Shown piece by piece: positions 31,575-39,653 of a stretch of 47,476 nt of DNA (position 1 is the first letter of the stretch; every line of letters starts with the position of its first letter). Position numbers and translations under genes: made by a program. This DNA comes from NIOZ-UU13 sp964444135 (lineage in GTDB: Bacteria > Planctomycetota > Phycisphaerae > Sedimentisphaerales > Anaerobacaceae), in assembly GCA_964444135.1 (NCBI GenBank), contig CAYUFX010000029.1:1-47476 (forward strand). Direction: 5' to 3'. Under the pieces are notes generated by a model. It had not been told where the DNA came from and ran no database searches. It saw only the letters and a list, made by a program, of their open reading frames with translations.

Positions 31575-33815
31575 TTACGGTGCCGGTAGATACAGTCGAA
31601 TATCATCGAAGTACATCGTACCTGAACCACCGGCCTGCGGATTGTTCTTATTGCCAAGACCAAGGGCAATCGTATCGACATTGGCAAGGTTCACGCCCTG
31701 GTCTGCGAATGCCTGCAGGTCAATATTCCATTGGGTCCAGGTGGCTATCTGTGTTGCATTAGGATTATCGTGATTGACCACAGCGCTGCCATTGAGAGCA
31801 ACATACAACGTCTCGGCAGCATTATCCGAATCGCCTCTAAACCAAATCGTCAGCCTGTTGACACCTTTCTCCGTCCAGTCACGCGGATAAGTCAGCGTCA
31901 AAGTTGCCTCAGAGTACCCAACACTGTTGTCGTAGAAATACGGCATTGACTGGATGCCGCCGTGAACAATCCTTTGCTCGGCATAAGGAGGAAGCTCATT
32001 ACCAACGAGAGCTCCATTTGTCGGGATTTCATAACCGTCCAGCCACGCTTCAAATATCCTGTTGCTCTGGGGGTCAGGGGGGTCAATGTCGTTGTAGGAC
32101 TCAAAATCGTCCACGATAAGGAAGTTGGCGGTTGTAAAGCTCCAGAGGATGCCTGGCCATGGACTGTCGGGATTGACGTCATTGACCTCATCAATACGCC
32201 AGTAGTACGTGCTGTCCCACTCAAGCATTCCGGGGTCATAGCTCTCAGCACCAAGGTCCCTGGTGCCTTTATACTCCGGCGAGCCGGTATCGGCATTTTT
32301 CACGGCATCTTTATCTGTTCCGAAATAGACCTCATGCGAAGCAGCAAAGACACTCGGCGAGAAGGTAATAATCTGTGTCTGCTTTACATCCACAGCGCCA
32401 TTAGCCGGGTTCGGGCTCCCGACGGCGCCCTCAGTAGTAAAGCTCCAGACGTCGCCTTTATATGTCTCGATGGCGTCAAACTCATCGACCCGCCAGTAGT
32501 AAGTCTTGGCCAATTTAAGTGTGCCGGGGTCATAGGTTGCAACTCCCCGGGGAAGTCCACCGGTTGCATTGCTTACATCATCAAAATTGTCGCCGAAGTA
32601 CACGGTGTGCAATTTCGCACCGAAACCTCCCGTCCAGCTAAGCTTCGCATCCAGGCCTACCTGCTCGGCAGCATCAGCCGGATTGGGATTGTATGCAGTC
32701 TTGGGAGGAATACCAAAGCTCCAGACAGGACCTTTCCACGGACTATTCGGGTCGGCCTCATTGACCTCGTCAATTCGCCAATAGTAGGTTGTGCCTGGAA
32801 CAAGACCGTCCGGATAAGGGAATCCGGGAAAGCCGGCAACAAAAAATGTTGTGGCCTGGTTGCCTCGGAACGTGTCGCCGATGCCATCGTTCACGTCGTC
32901 AAAATTATCTCCCAGGTATACATTGTGTGAGACGGCAAAATCTCCCGCTCGCCACGAAAGATTAATCCACGTATCCTCATGTAGGGCGCCGTCTTTCGGA
33001 TCCGGACGCCGCGCGGACGGTTGGTCGCCTAATCCTATCACACTGTTTACCCAGTTGCCGATGAACTCAGCACAGGTCAAACCTCTGTCGTCTATCCAGA
33101 CATTAGCAGCCTGGTTTATAAAAGCGACGTAAGCGCCAGTCTCTGTGTTGTGAATAACAACAGGATCAGCCTGTGCTTCTGCGGCTGCATCATCTGTGCC
33201 ACCCGTAGATGCGAATATCGCAGCAACTTCCCAGGGGTCTTGAACAGCAGCCAGAGCAATTGGTCTATAAGTTATGGCGGGGTCATTGAGACTGGGTAGA
33301 TATTCCTTACCTGTCGGTGTCACCGTCAGCGAAGTACCATCAGCGGATACGATGATACCAGAAGAAAGGTCAAGGATGTTCGCGGCACCAGCTCCGCCGT
33401 TATCAGATTGTCGAGAGCCACCTTCATACGAGCAGTATGCGAACCAGTCGCCGACATTTATAATCATGTTTCCGCCATCGAGCCACTCTTCAGCACGCGA
33501 GCCATCCGGACTAACGTTTGGGAATTGATAGAGGACACTCGGAGTGCATCCGTTAAGCCAGATAATGTCCATTTTACCATCATTCATTCTCTCATCTACC
33601 CATGCACCAAATTCATCAAACTGGGTGTCATCGAACTGCTGGATATCCTTGAACAGACTTCCAGTTTCGGCAATTATCGTTTCAACATCTGCGAACTGCG
33701 ATTCATCATACCAGCCATCGGTGTTCCATTGCCCGACGTAGAACGCTATGTCAGAAGCCATAGCCATCGTGCAAAATGCAAATGTGACTACGAATACCAA
33801 CACTATATTTTTCAT
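31575..33815 (-). CDS. secreted ThuA/amidotransferase-like protein with three YYWRIDEVN-type repeats and jelly roll
   Basis: 746 aa from the ATG at 33815, which has AGGAGG. After the signal peptide (MKNIVLVFVVTFAFCTMAMA) comes an alpha/beta domain (about 21-265: DIAFYVGQWNTDGWY, MDIIWLNGCTPSVLY, EWLDGGNMIINVGDWF) that resembles class-I glutamine-amidotransferase-like / ThuA folds; no catalytic triad is certain. Three fibronectin-III-like repeats (about 268-565, each with TYYWRxDE) and a C-terminal sandwich (565-746, VDDFESYNDID to TMYFDDIRLY) follow. These last 480 residues are close paralogues of residues 245-731 of the protein at 15882-18077, including at DNA level. It is probably a cell-surface polysaccharide-associated protein. 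It has a promoter at 34057-34085 and a leader of about 235 bases. Confidence 0.78.
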   Translation of the reverse strand: MKNIVLVFVVTFAFCTMAMASDIAFYVGQWNTDGWYDESQFADVETIIAETGSLFKDIQQFDDTQFDEFGAWVDERMNDGKMDIIWLNGCTPSVLYQFPNVSPDGSRAEEWLDGGNMIINVGDWFAYCSYEGGSRQSDNGGAGAANILDLSSGIIVSADGTSLTVTPTGKEYLPSLNDPAITYRPIALAAVQDPWEVAAIFASTGGTDDAAAEAQADPVVIHNTETGAYVAFINQAANVWIDDRGLTCAEFIGNWVNSVIGLGDQPSARRPDPKDGALHEDTWINLSWRAGDFAVSHNVYLGDNFDDVNDGIGDTFRGNQATTFFVAGFPGFPYPDGLVPGTTYYWRIDEVNEADPNSPWKGPVWSFGIPPKTAYNPNPADAAEQVGLDAKLSWTGGFGAKLHTVYFGDNFDDVSNATGGLPRGVATYDPGTLKLAKTYYWRVDEFDAIETYKGDVWSFTTEGAVGSPNPANGAVDVKQTQIITFSPSVFAASHEVYFGTDKDAVKNADTGSPEYKGTRDLGAESYDPGMLEWDSTYYWRIDEVNDVNPDSPWPGILWSFTTANFLIVDDFESYNDIDPPDPQSNRIFEAWLDGYEIPTNGALVGNELPPYAEQRIVHGGIQSMPYFYDNSVGYSEATLTLTYPRDWTEKGVNRLTIWFRGDSDNAAETLYVALNGSAVVNHDNPNATQIATWTQWNIDLQAFADQGVNLANVDTIALGLGNKNNPQAGGSGTMYFDDIRLYLPAP

Positions 33816-33832
33816 TTTTTTTCCTCCTAATT

Positions 33833-33958
33833 TTAACTGAAAACTGATAGGAAATTTCGCTCCGGCCACACACCAAAGCAACCGATCATGATTTTTCGAC
33901 TTCGTTTTCGATTCACTTGATCCGCATCTGCTCGGATCAATTCTTTACGGCATGACAT
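33833..33958 (-). other. leader region with minimal ORF and small uORF
   Basis: Between the promoter and ATG 33815 the minus strand has GGAGG followed at seven bases by ATG-CCG-TAA, a two-residue ORF. An overlapping frame encodes 41 residues starting MSCRKELIRADADQ, and GATCCG-N8-CGGATC forms a hairpin. None of this proves translation, but a strong ribosome site so far from the main start is unusual. Confidence 0.3.
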
Positions 33959-34056
33959 AACCTCCTTCCTTCAAAAATCCAATATTAGGTGCTAATAAAA
34001 TGTAAAGCTCTTCAGCACGAAACACGAAGTTCTAATTACAACTCTGTACTTTATAC

Positions 34057-34085
34057 ATTATAGTCTTCCCAAAAAGCTAATTCAA
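34057..34085 (-). promoter_or_regulatory. promoter for the sandwich-repeat gene
   Basis: TTGAAT (34080-34085), 17-base spacer, TATAAT (34057-34062) on the minus strand, about 245 bases before the ATG at 33815. Confidence 0.6.
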
Positions 34086-34203
34086 TAAAAAAAGCTGGAA
34101 TTTGGCACACTTAGACATAGCTATATTCATTTAACCAATATTATTTACACCAAATCAGGCATTTTTCCCATCAAGGAAAATCTTTTGATACGTATCCCGA
34201 TAC

Positions 34204-34232
34204 AAATAAAAAGCCCCGCTCAGGGCGGGGCT
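34204..34232 (-). terminator. rho-independent terminator after the HtrA gene
   Basis: AGCCCCGC pairs with GCGGGGCT across a five-base loop, followed on the minus strand by TTTTTATT. It lies 34 bases after the stop codon. Confidence 0.8.
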
Positions 34233-34265
34233 AAGGTGTTAATACAAAAGGGCTTGTGAATATTT

Positions 34266-35786
34266 CTATTTTTCGGACAATTTTAGAGGGACAAAAATTG
34301 TGTAGCGCCCCCGCTTAACCAACAGCAGAGCGCCACCTTCTTTCCTGGCCTTTTTTATTGCCTCGTTAAATTCTCTTGTATTCCTGACTTTCTGTTGATT
34401 GACTTCTTTAATCAGCGCCCCTGGTGCTATACCCTTCTCTTGAGCCTGTGTGCCGCTCTCAACCTCTTTGACGACGACTCCGCTTTGGCCTTCATAGCCG
34501 TAACGCTCTGCCATTTCAGAAGTCAGGTCTTCTACGGTAAAACCTAATTCAGTGATAGTCTCCGGCGATAATTCACCAGTAATCTCTTCCGTCGGTGGAC
34601 GCTTGCCAAGTTTAACGGTAAGAGCTTTTCGTTTTCCATCCCGCCATACGACTAATTGAATCTGACTACCGGGTTTGAGCATTGCTATTTGGTTGCGAAA
34701 GGCGTCTCTTGATTCTACCGGCTCGCCGTTAAGCTCAAGCACAACGTCATTGTGTTTTAGCCCGGCCTTTTCGGCAGCGGAATCTTCAATGACCTCAGAA
34801 ATAAGGGCTCCTTTGGCATTTTTCTCTAAGCCAAAAAACGGGGCTGTTTCATCAGTCAGGTCCATAATACCGACACCGAGCCAACCCCTCTCCACCGTTC
34901 CGCCTTTAACAAGCTGTTCATAAGCGTGTTTGGCCATATTTATGGGTATTGCAAAGCCGATTCCTATATTGCCTGTAGAGCCGGCAATGGCGGTGTTAAT
35001 ACCAACCACTTTTCCGTCAAGATTTATCAGGGGGCCGCCTGAATTGCCAAAATTTATCGCGGCATCGGTCTGAATAAAGTTTTCGAAATCAGCCAGACCG
35101 AAACCACTTCTACCTTTTGCGCTTACGATGCCGGCGGTAACGGTGTGGCTCAGGCCGAGCGGATTGCCAATGGCAAGGACCCATTCGCCGACTTCAAGGG
35201 CATCGGAGTCGGCCAATTCAAGGTAAGGGAGGTTTTTGTCATCAATTTTTACGACGGCTACATCGAAATCAGAGTCTGTTCCGATGATTTTGGCGGTAAA
35301 CTTTCGGCCGTCTGTGAGCTCGATCTCAACTTTTTCAGCTCCCTCTACCATATGATTGTTCGTGAGGATATAGCCATCGGCAGAAATTATAAAGCCGGAG
35401 CCCTGGGCCGTTCGCGGCTCGCGGTATTGGCGTGGTTGTTGGCGCTGACGTGGAGAACGGCGGCGAAAGAAAAAGTCGAAAGGGTCAGAAAACGGCTCAC
35501 CAAACGGCCAATCCTGCAATGATGGGTACTCCCGTGTGATGGTCCTTTCGGACTTCAGCGAGACTACGGCCGGTGAGGCCTTCTCGGCAATAGAAGCAAA
35601 GGCTTTACCCATCTGGCGCAGGGTGGCAATGCTGTCCGGAACCTGCGCAAAGACCGATAAGGGGCCGATAAACAGCAGTAATAAAATGGTTGAAATCACA
35701 ATATAACGTCCCGCTGCCCCGACTTGCGTCGGGCGACACAGGGGCCAGGAGCGAGTTTTGTTCTCTTTGAAACTACTAATCTGCAT
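34266..35786 (-). CDS. periplasmic HtrA/DegP-type serine protease with two PDZ domains
   Basis: 506 aa. Signal sequence (about 27-47, RYIVISTILLLLFIGPLSVFA). The trypsin-like domain has catalytic His145 (LTNNHMVEGA), Asp175 (SDFDVAVVK) and Ser249 (FGNSGGPLIN). An Arg/Gln/Pro-rich loop (about 108-125) precedes it, like the LA loop region. PDZ1 lies at about 285-385 (GWLGVGI, AEKAGLKHNDVVLELNG) and PDZ2 at about 400-500 (GVVKEVESGTQAQEKGIAPG). It should degrade or chaperone misfolded envelope proteins. GGAGG lies eight bases before the ATG. The n-region before the signal core (RSWPLCRPTQVGAAGR) is encoded by a diverged copy of the 37-bp palindromic element. It is a single-gene unit with its own terminator. 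Confidence 0.9.
   Translation of the reverse strand: MQISSFKENKTRSWPLCRPTQVGAAGRYIVISTILLLLFIGPLSVFAQVPDSIATLRQMGKAFASIAEKASPAVVSLKSERTITREYPSLQDWPFGEPFSDPFDFFFRRRSPRQRQQPRQYREPRTAQGSGFIISADGYILTNNHMVEGAEKVEIELTDGRKFTAKIIGTDSDFDVAVVKIDDKNLPYLELADSDALEVGEWVLAIGNPLGLSHTVTAGIVSAKGRSGFGLADFENFIQTDAAINFGNSGGPLINLDGKVVGINTAIAGSTGNIGIGFAIPINMAKHAYEQLVKGGTVERGWLGVGIMDLTDETAPFFGLEKNAKGALISEVIEDSAAEKAGLKHNDVVLELNGEPVESRDAFRNQIAMLKPGSQIQLVVWRDGKRKALTVKLGKRPPTEEITGELSPETITELGFTVEDLTSEMAERYGYEGQSGVVVKEVESGTQAQEKGIAPGALIKEVNQQKVRNTREFNEAIKKARKEGGALLLVKRGRYTIFVPLKLSEK
35712..35749. repeat. diverged 37-bp-type palindromic element in the HtrA signal peptide
   Basis: About 31 of 37 positions agree with 11576-11612. 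It is in frame and encodes the basic stretch before the hydrophobic core. Confidence 0.6.
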
Positions 35787-36085
35787 TTTTAACCTCCAAT
35801 TCCTAAGTTATACAAAACGGCACCAACAACTATTAATTCGACAACAATAGCACATAATTTAAACAAAATCTATACGATTTTATTGCCAATAAGTTCATAG
35901 TGCCAACGTTTTTCTCAGGCCGGGCAGCCACTTTTTGCAGGAAAGCTCCCAAAAATGTCATTGCGAGTACCCCTTCGGCTGCGCTCCCACATTCGCTAAA
36001 GCTACGGAGGCCAAGCAAGACAGTTTCGCTCAGTTTGGGTGTGGTGATAGTGAGAAGGAAACGCTAAAGTTTTGACGGCTATATA

Positions 36086-36313
36086 ATGGTAACTGCTTAC
36101 GTCCTTCAGGGAAAAGACAAACGGTACGTCGGTATAACCAATAATCTAATTCGGCGATTAGCCGAACACAAGTCAGGACACGCCAAAAGTGCACAAATCA
36201 TCGGCCAATTTAAGCTTCTACATACGGAAGAATTTCCCAATTACAACTCTGCACGAAAAAGAGAAAAGTTTTTGAAGAGCGGGCAAGGCAGAGAGTTTCT
36301 TAATAGTTTATAA
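36086..36313 (+). CDS. small GIY-YIG nuclease-domain protein
   Basis: 75 aa covering a minimal GIY-YIG (UvrC-N / YhbQ-like) domain: AYVLQGKDKRYVGITNNLIR, then RLAEHKSGHAKSA and NSARKREKFLKSGQGREFL. The first motif is degenerate (AYV), the second is RYVGIT. The catalytic Arg (IRRL) and the Glu in REKFLK are present, so nuclease activity is plausible. Proteins of this size are common, and their DNA role is largely unproven. There is no clear ribosome site at this ATG, which is the only start available. It is convergent with the FabZ-like gene, with palindromic DNA between them. Confidence 0.78.
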   Translation: MVTAYVLQGKDKRYVGITNNLIRRLAEHKSGHAKSAQIIGQFKLLHTEEFPNYNSARKREKFLKSGQGREFLNSL

Positions 36314-36323
36314 GCCGGCAAAA

Positions 36324-36392
36324 GGGCCCGCCTAAGGCGGGTAAAGCAAACCCACGAAGGGGCTTGTTCGCCGCAGGCGAATTCGAATCCCC
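36324..36392. repeat. two adjacent palindromes between convergent genes
   Basis: CCCGCC-TAA-GGCGGG (36327-36341) is followed by a longer hairpin with GGGG / CCCC ends and TTCGCC-GCA-GGCGAA inside (36359-36392). They probably terminate transcription from both sides. Composition and placement resemble the other mobile palindromes. Confidence 0.55.
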
Positions 36393-36445
36393 TTGAGGCT
36401 ATTCGCCAAATGCTGAAGTTCTGAGCCATCCGACTGTCTCGGCGC

Positions 36446-36934
36446 TTAAATTCGCATACCGGAGATAACCGCTTCAAATACCATAGTATCGTCAACGACT
36501 CCTTGTACACTTATTGTAACATGGGTGGTGTTTTTCCGGCGCTTGTATTTTGTAATATGCCCAAGCAGATATAATCTTTGCCCCGGCTCGACGATGGAAC
36601 GGAACTTCGCCGTATCTATACCTGCAAAACCGATAAATCCCTTCTCTTCATAAACCTGCTTTGTAAAAAAGCTCGAAAGCTGGGCTGCCGCCTCGACCAT
36701 TATTACCGCAGGCATCACTGGCCGACCCGGGATGTGGCCGCGAACCCAGAATTCGTCCTCTCTCACATCCTTATAGCCCAAAATCAAATGTTTTTCCTTA
36801 TCATACCAAAGGATGCCGTCGAGCTGCTGCATCTCAAATCGCTGTGGATTTACTTTGCCAATTGCTTCTTTGTCAAAAACAGGATTTGCTTTAAGGTCTA
36901 TTTGCGACAAATCAAACAATAAAGGAGGGGGCAT
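36446..36934 (-). CDS. FabZ-like 3-hydroxyacyl-ACP dehydratase (hotdog fold)
   Basis: 162 aa from the ATG at 36934 (GAGGT five bases upstream; the frame is open for 18 more codons). RGHIPGRPVMPAVIMVEAAA holds the hotdog active-site His67 and, 14 residues on, Glu81, with the same spacing as FabZ. KFRSIVEPGQRLYLLGHI is the second conserved strand pair. FabZ dehydrates beta-hydroxyacyl-ACP in fatty-acid synthesis. The N-terminal extension of about 25 residues, and the absence of lpx or other fab neighbours, make this more likely a FabZ-like paralogue than the housekeeping copy. Confidence 0.8.
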   Translation of the reverse strand: MPPPLLFDLSQIDLKANPVFDKEAIGKVNPQRFEMQQLDGILWYDKEKHLILGYKDVREDEFWVRGHIPGRPVMPAVIMVEAAAQLSSFFTKQVYEEKGFIGFAGIDTAKFRSIVEPGQRLYLLGHITKYKRRKNTTHVTISVQGVVDDTMVFEAVISGMRI

Positions 36935-37079
36935 TATTGACCTCGAAAAAAAACGCTCTGCGCTGCCATATTGCGTACTGTCTGCCAACTGTTCCTGCGC
37001 AATACTTCAATACGCACCACGCGCAACAAACGCAACACACGATGCGCAGCTGAATAAGCATAAAAATGCTTGGGGTGGC

Positions 37080-37253
37080 TTACTGGGCTGATCTGATTTC
37101 AAGAACGCGGTTGCGAACAACCTGAGCAGCCTGCTTTATTTTCTGCATTTGCTTGCGGACTCGCGTCCCCGCTGCCTTATTGCCACCTTCGGCTTTGCTG
37201 ATATCAGCTTCAATTTCAGCAACATGTTGTTTCAGGTCTTCATACTCTTGCAT
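37080..37253 (-). CDS. histone H1-like (Hc1-type) small protein
   Basis: 57 aa starting at the ATG at 37253, with GGAGG eight bases upstream (an upstream in-frame start has none). MQEYEDLKQHVAEIEADISK is followed by GGNKAAGTRVRKQMQKIKQA and a further basic helix, matching the conserved N-terminal part of the chlamydial Hc1 family as found in Planctomycetota and relatives. Here the long Lys/Ala tail of chlamydial Hc1 is missing. It is likely a DNA-binding or nucleoid-associated protein, mostly helical coiled-coil. A promoter candidate is at 37331-37359, in a very AT-rich stretch. Confidence 0.72.
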   Translation of the reverse strand: MQEYEDLKQHVAEIEADISKAEGGNKAAGTRVRKQMQKIKQAAQVVRNRVLEIRSAQ

Positions 37254-37330
37254 TAAACTTTCCTCCACATCGAGGGTTTAGATTTCTATTTTCGGATTAA
37301 AATCGCTATTTTTGGGTTAAAATCGGTAAA

Positions 37331-37359
37331 AACTTAACGGCACATCACTATTTTGTCAA
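37331..37359 (-). promoter_or_regulatory. promoter candidate for the Hc1-like gene
   Basis: TTGACA (37354-37359), 17-base spacer and TAAGTT (37331-37336) on the minus strand, about 78 bases before the ATG. The -35 is perfect and the -10 weak. Confidence 0.45.
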
Positions 37360-37477
37360 AGAAAAATGCCTTTTTTTTGTAAAAAAATCAATATTTATTT
37401 TCTCCCAATTTGATGAATTTTCCCCTCTTTTTTGGTGTTTATGAAGCTTACAATACTCTAAAGGCAGAATTACCGGC

Positions 37478-37957
37478 TTATCGGACTGCCAGTTTTTTGG
37501 TCAATTCCGCTACTCTCCGACCACGGCGCCGGCACTGCTGCTCAACTCTCTGGTCGGGCTTGCCAATGGAAACCGGCCCATAATGGTCACCATTCGGGTC
37601 GCCCTGGACTACCATACCGCTGATAAGCATCGCCTCTATTATGCCCATAATTGTGGTCTCATTGCCGCCGCCGATATTTGCCGAGCTGGTAAACGCCGCC
37701 CCCACTTTGCCGTCAAGCTGGCCGTGTCTGACTACCAAATCATCTACCAACTTCTTAATCGGCGCAGCCATCTGGCCATAGTATGTTGGTGAGCCGATTA
37801 CTATCGCATCATAATCGAACACATCGTCGGCCTTTAAATCACTGACCGTCTTGCATTCGGTCGGCAAATCAGCCTCATTCATAGCCTTGGCTATTATCTG
37901 GGCCATCTCTTTCGTATTACCCGTTCTTGAGTAATATATAACAATTCCCTTTGCCAT
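37478..37957 (-). CDS. flavodoxin-family protein
   Basis: 159 aa. GIVIYYSRTGNTKEMAQIIA holds the FMN phosphate-binding loop (SRTGNT, residues 10-15). YDAIVIGSPTYYGQMAAPIK and AAFTSSANIGGGNETTI provide the isoalloxazine loops as in WrbA/flavodoxin-like proteins. It should carry FMN and transfer electrons or reduce quinones. The C-terminus is rich in Arg (QCRRRGRRVAEL). A single gene with its own ribosome site (AAAGGAT). Confidence 0.88.
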   Translation of the reverse strand: MAKGIVIYYSRTGNTKEMAQIIAKAMNEADLPTECKTVSDLKADDVFDYDAIVIGSPTYYGQMAAPIKKLVDDLVVRHGQLDGKVGAAFTSSANIGGGNETTIMGIIEAMLISGMVVQGDPNGDHYGPVSIGKPDQRVEQQCRRRGRRVAELTKKLAVR

Positions 37958-38041
37958 TTTTAATCCTTTCTATATCCATCTAAAATGCCAGAGGTTGAGA
38001 TTGACATCCCATACTAATTGAGCTTTGGCTCATTCCTAATT

Positions 38042-38071
38042 ATTGCGAGACTTAGCAGGCATCGCAATAAC
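38042..38071. repeat. REP-like ATTGCGAG dyad
   Basis: TTATTGCGAG and CGCAATAA arms. Related TCATTGCGAG fragments occur at about 35957, 41174 and 44884-44908, all intergenic. Confidence 0.4.
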
Positions 38072-38108
38072 AATTTACCTCTTTATTCAGCGGGTTTATT
38101 TTTCCGGC

Positions 38109-39650
38109 TCAGTGGCGCAAGTACCCGAGTTTATCCGGCAGAGGCACGTTGTTGCCGAAGTTATCCTCGCCGTATCCGGATTCTGCTAATAGCTTGATAT
38201 CAGCCAGGACTCGTTTGTCCCCAATAAACGTTGCGGTCAGGTTAGCGTCCACATCGATCTTACCCATTGCCAGCAGCCGGGCCATTTCGTCAATAACCTT
38301 CTCCAGCAGCGTCCCTTCCTTTCGGGTCGGCTCCTTCGGCAACTGCAGGGGTTGTTCATACAGGATTAGTTTACCTCGCTCGGCCAACGTCAGTACAACG
38401 CCCCGAACCACTGCATTTATGTCACCCTGGCCTACCTGTTCCTGGACAAGCTTAAGACGGACGATTTCTGAGGCCAGCCAGCGTCGTTTTTGCGCGTTTA
38501 TCTTTTCGTTGGCGCGGAACAGCTCAAGCGGCGAGCAGGCATCGTAATTCTCCTCATCCATTTGCATCCGAACTTCGCTCCCATAGTGCAGGACAAGCTT
38601 GGAAATCAGCGTGGATGGGCGAACGTGGAAGCCGCGATACGGAGGAACAGATACCTCAATTTGGCCAACCTCGGCGTAACGCTTGAGCATTCTATGGCAT
38701 AGATGTTCCGCACAGTCAATATACAAACTAATGTGGGTAACCGAATAGTTCATCAGTATCGCCAGCAGCTCCTCAGCTTTTACCAGCGGCTCAAAACGGG
38801 TCGGTGAATCACATAGCTCTTTATTCACGTGCCGTTCGTAATAGTGAGCAAACGATGTGGCCGTTTTCAGCAGATGAAAGACAACGCTTATATGGCCTCG
38901 CAGAATAGGCAAGTCCGTATCCAGCACTTCCGCTTCGGTGCCTGAGACGTATGTATCGTACAGTGACTGAAGATTGTGGAATCGAAGCTCGAGACTTCGC
39001 AGCTTTTCCTCACTAATTGAATTAAGGACGTATGAAGCGTAATCTTCAGGTTTGGCCCGGCTGGCAGCGCGAACATCTTTACTTTCAGCGGCCAGGTTCA
39101 AAAAGGCCGTGGCAAGTAAAGTTACTGTCTCCGAGACTGTTTCTATCCTGCGCATCCAGCAGTTGTGTGGCAGTCGGCCGGCAGGCAGCTCTTCGGTGTA
39201 AGACTTTTTAAACGAACTTTCTGATGGCACCGAAAGACCAAGCTGATCGGCCCTGGCAAGCATCTGCTCGGACGCACGAGAAAGCACATCTCCAGTAAAC
39301 TCAATCGCTTCTTCTGTGTCCTTGACAAAATCCCGCTCAATCGGCAAAAGCCGATACGCGGGCAATGAGTGTTGAATGTGGAGCAGCTCGTAACTTACAT
39401 CGGAAAAAAGCTTAAACGCCGCTGTCAGCGACCGGAACGAGCACCACCGGCAATTGTTGCCTGCATCATAAGCGTCAAGGAGCTCCTCAAGCTGCATAGA
39501 TTGTGAAAGTAACTCACCCAGAAAAGGACGTATCAGGATTTTGTCTCGCGACTTGCACTGCGACAGATAACGGGCAAGCCCAAGCAATGTTCGGGCACGT
39601 TTTGTTATCAGCTTCTGAAAATCTTCATCAGCGATCGTTATTGAAGCCAT
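38109..39650 (-). CDS. 513-aa protein with an embedded HPr-like domain
   Basis: Mostly helical, no signal peptide. Around residues 332-385 it has IEVSVPPYRGFHVRPSTLIS and then KLVLHYGSEVRMQM, matching the HPr phospho-site (G-x-H-A/V-R-P-S/A) with candidate His342. The region before (1-330) is an unrecognised helical domain with a CRWC motif (67-70). The C-terminus holds TATFIGDKRVLADIKLLAES. A phosphorelay or regulatory role in carbon metabolism is plausible. A PTS carrier role is doubtful because no EI or EII is near. It starts three bases after the LolA-like gene and probably depends on it for translation. Confidence 0.55.
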   Translation of the reverse strand: MASITIADEDFQKLITKRARTLLGLARYLSQCKSRDKILIRPFLGELLSQSMQLEELLDAYDAGNNCRWCSFRSLTAAFKLFSDVSYELLHIQHSLPAYRLLPIERDFVKDTEEAIEFTGDVLSRASEQMLARADQLGLSVPSESSFKKSYTEELPAGRLPHNCWMRRIETVSETVTLLATAFLNLAAESKDVRAASRAKPEDYASYVLNSISEEKLRSLELRFHNLQSLYDTYVSGTEAEVLDTDLPILRGHISVVFHLLKTATSFAHYYERHVNKELCDSPTRFEPLVKAEELLAILMNYSVTHISLYIDCAEHLCHRMLKRYAEVGQIEVSVPPYRGFHVRPSTLISKLVLHYGSEVRMQMDEENYDACSPLELFRANEKINAQKRRWLASEIVRLKLVQEQVGQGDINAVVRGVVLTLAERGKLILYEQPLQLPKEPTRKEGTLLEKVIDEMARLLAMGKIDVDANLTATFIGDKRVLADIKLLAESGYGEDNFGNNVPLPDKLGYLRH

Positions 39651-39653
39651 ATT

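Noticed and set aside
31406..31687. 93-aa minus-strand frame through the palindromic elements
   Set aside because: It overlaps the end of the real gene in another frame and is made of the repeat elements; no start signal.
36065..36088. TTGACGGCTATATAATGG as a promoter of the GIY-YIG gene
   Set aside because: The two hexamer-like parts are only a few bases apart and the ATG overlaps the -10-like sequence.
36366..36392. tRNA T-arm-like GAATTCGAATCCCC
   Set aside because: No acceptor, D or anticodon arms around it; it is the right arm of a hairpin.
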